This document shows positions 62,871 to 64,000 of a stretch of DNA of 64,000 bases, one piece after another. The stretch's first letter is position 1. The number at the start of each line of letters is the position of its first letter. Both the position numbers and the translations under genes were made by a program. Source of the stretch: Anaerovirgula multivorans (GTDB lineage: Bacteria; Bacillota; Clostridia; Peptostreptococcales; Natronincolaceae); contig NZ_FZOJ01000025.1 in NCBI RefSeq assembly GCF_900188145.1, positions 1 through 64,000 of the forward strand. The letters run 5' to 3'. The notes beneath the pieces are model-generated. The model was given only the letters and a program-made list of their open reading frames with translations. It made no database searches and was not told where the DNA came from.

Positions 62871-63923
62871 TTAAATGTAAACGGCTGTACCGATATTCAA
62901 TTCTTCAGCCTTTTTAATCAGAAAATTTGAAACGGTAAGATCCTGCAGAGCGATGCCTGTACTATCGAAGATAGTTATGTCCTTGTCCGATGTTCTGCCC
63001 TTGATAGTACCATTTATTAAATAGCCTATTTCCGTTATATGTTTCTCATCAATAATGTCTGACTTGATAGGAGTTTGTGTTTCGCCAACTGATGAAGCCT
63101 GATGAATGTCATCGACAAAAACCCGGGCCACTTCAAAGATTTTTTCATCTATCTCCTGCTTGCCCGGCATATCTGCCCCAATACAGCTGAAATGAGTTCC
63201 AGGCATGACCCATTCATTTGATATATATGCCTTACGGGAAGGTGTTATGGTTATTACGGTATCTGTTTCCTCAAGGGCTTTTGCGGCATTATCCACGGCA
63301 ATGAAATCAACTGAGTCTATTCTTTGAAGCCACATGCAATTTCCAAGATCTCCGATATCATTTGTTATTTTACCAAGTTCTTCTTTGATTGAGCATTGAA
63401 GTTTCATCGCACTTTGGTATCTCAACGGATTATATATATACACTTTTTTTAGTGAAGGCTTTACTGAAATAGCCGCAGCGATCTGAAATACTGCTTGAAA
63501 TCCGGTACCTGCAACAAGTAGAACCTCTGAGTCGGTTTTTGACAGGTATTTAATACCGATTGCGCCGGCAGCTCCTGTACGCATTGCCGTTAAATACCTT
63601 GCATTTATGATGGCTTTCGGCAAGCCGGTTTTCAAGTCAAATATCATTGTTAAACCGGTTAAAGGGGGGAGGCCTTGTTTTTCATTTTCCCCAAACCATG
63701 CAACAAGCTTTAAGCCAAAGGTATCTTCACCATTCAAAATACCGGATTTTATATCCATGTCTGCCTTGCCTTCGGACAGATCTTCGGAAATCAGCGGGAA
63801 TAATCTTGCCTGATTATTAGCCTTAAGGAGATAAGCGTTTTCAACACATGCCACTGTATTGCGAATATCAAGGATGACTTTCACATCATTATCGCTTAAA
63901 ATTTTTATAGGTATCATATTCAT
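62871..63923 (-). CDS. Ornithine cyclodeaminase/mu-crystallin-family protein
   Basis: 350 residues. GLPKAIINARYLTAMRTGAA is the family hallmark (substrate-binding arginine and lysine region), followed by the Rossmann motif GTGFQAVFQIAAA. SCIGADMPGKQEIDEKI and the late QASSVGETQTPI also fit. Members include ornithine cyclodeaminase, ketimine or pyrroline-carboxylate reductases and alanine dehydrogenase-like enzymes; sequence alone does not choose. TGGAG precedes the ATG. It leads the operon with the PhzF-like gene. Confidence 0.88.
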   Translation of the reverse strand: MNMIPIKILSDNDVKVILDIRNTVACVENAYLLKANNQARLFPLISEDLSEGKADMDIKSGILNGEDTFGLKLVAWFGENEKQGLPPLTGLTMIFDLKTGLPKAIINARYLTAMRTGAAGAIGIKYLSKTDSEVLLVAGTGFQAVFQIAAAISVKPSLKKVYIYNPLRYQSAMKLQCSIKEELGKITNDIGDLGNCMWLQRIDSVDFIAVDNAAKALEETDTVITITPSRKAYISNEWVMPGTHFSCIGADMPGKQEIDEKIFEVARVFVDDIHQASSVGETQTPIKSDIIDEKHITEIGYLINGTIKGRTSDKDITIFDSTGIALQDLTVSNFLIKKAEELNIGTAVYI

Positions 63924-64000
63924 ATCTACTCCATTTCATCAGTTTTTTGTGTCAATACAATTATAAATAAAGTTTGTTGAAAAGTCTCCAACCATTGTTT

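Overview
The window is AT-rich DNA from a low-GC Firmicute, most likely a member of the Clostridia. Genes carry strong GGAGG-type ribosome binding sites and consensus -35/-10 promoters. There is a cyclic-di-GMP-I type riboswitch, and many of the protein families are ones usually seen in clostridial mobile elements. I saw no rRNA, tRNA, CRISPR array or core housekeeping operon. This looks like a genomic island built by repeated insertion, deletion and decay, not ordinary chromosome.

Layout. 1-4200: an IS4-type transposase end, then a TetR-alpha/beta hydrolase-macrolide phosphotransferase operon. 4257-12741: a compact restriction-modification-like island on one strand: a small HTH regulator, two paralogous cytosine-C5 methyltransferases, an MmeI-like adenine methyltransferase without an obvious nuclease domain, an SF2 helicase, a GIY-YIG nuclease-domain protein and a small unknown protein. 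12950-19603: a zinc-finger protein, then a prophage-derived module behind a LexA-box promoter, cut by a REP-associated tyrosine transposase element, then a RadC-like protein. 19734-23389: a TetR-controlled MacB/FtsX-type ABC transporter. 23534-27059: a c-di-GMP riboswitch ahead of a broken HTH gene, a sigma factor, a probable structured noncoding region, and a truncated serine recombinase. 27329-39253: two convergent-origin sensor/transport clusters, each made of a tiny HTH protein, response regulator, histidine kinase and ABC transporter. 39363-50385: decayed genes, an inactive IS3 element, recombinase and KilA-N remnants, a SEC-C cluster and a Phd/ParE-type toxin-antitoxin pair. 50499-57512: a HipBA-like pair, an ECF sigma/anti-sigma pair, a decayed ISL3 element. 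57670-64000: a TetR-DUF6323-DUF6179 operon, an IS91-type remnant, and a PhzF/ornithine cyclodeaminase-family pair.

Two things stand out. First, the 4257-12741 island combines two 5mC methyltransferases with an adenine methyltransferase, a helicase and a GIY-YIG protein; I do not match this whole set to a defence system I can name with confidence. Second, at least seven short orphan open-frame tails, all on the + strand, end in a signature like HVETVVL followed closely by a stop. This resembles the C-terminus of TrmA/RlmD-family RNA uracil methyltransferases, whose 3' gene end is a known integration site for conjugative elements. They look like scars of repeated integration and may explain why so many unrelated modules lie side by side.

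All product names rest on motif recognition by eye. No database search was run.
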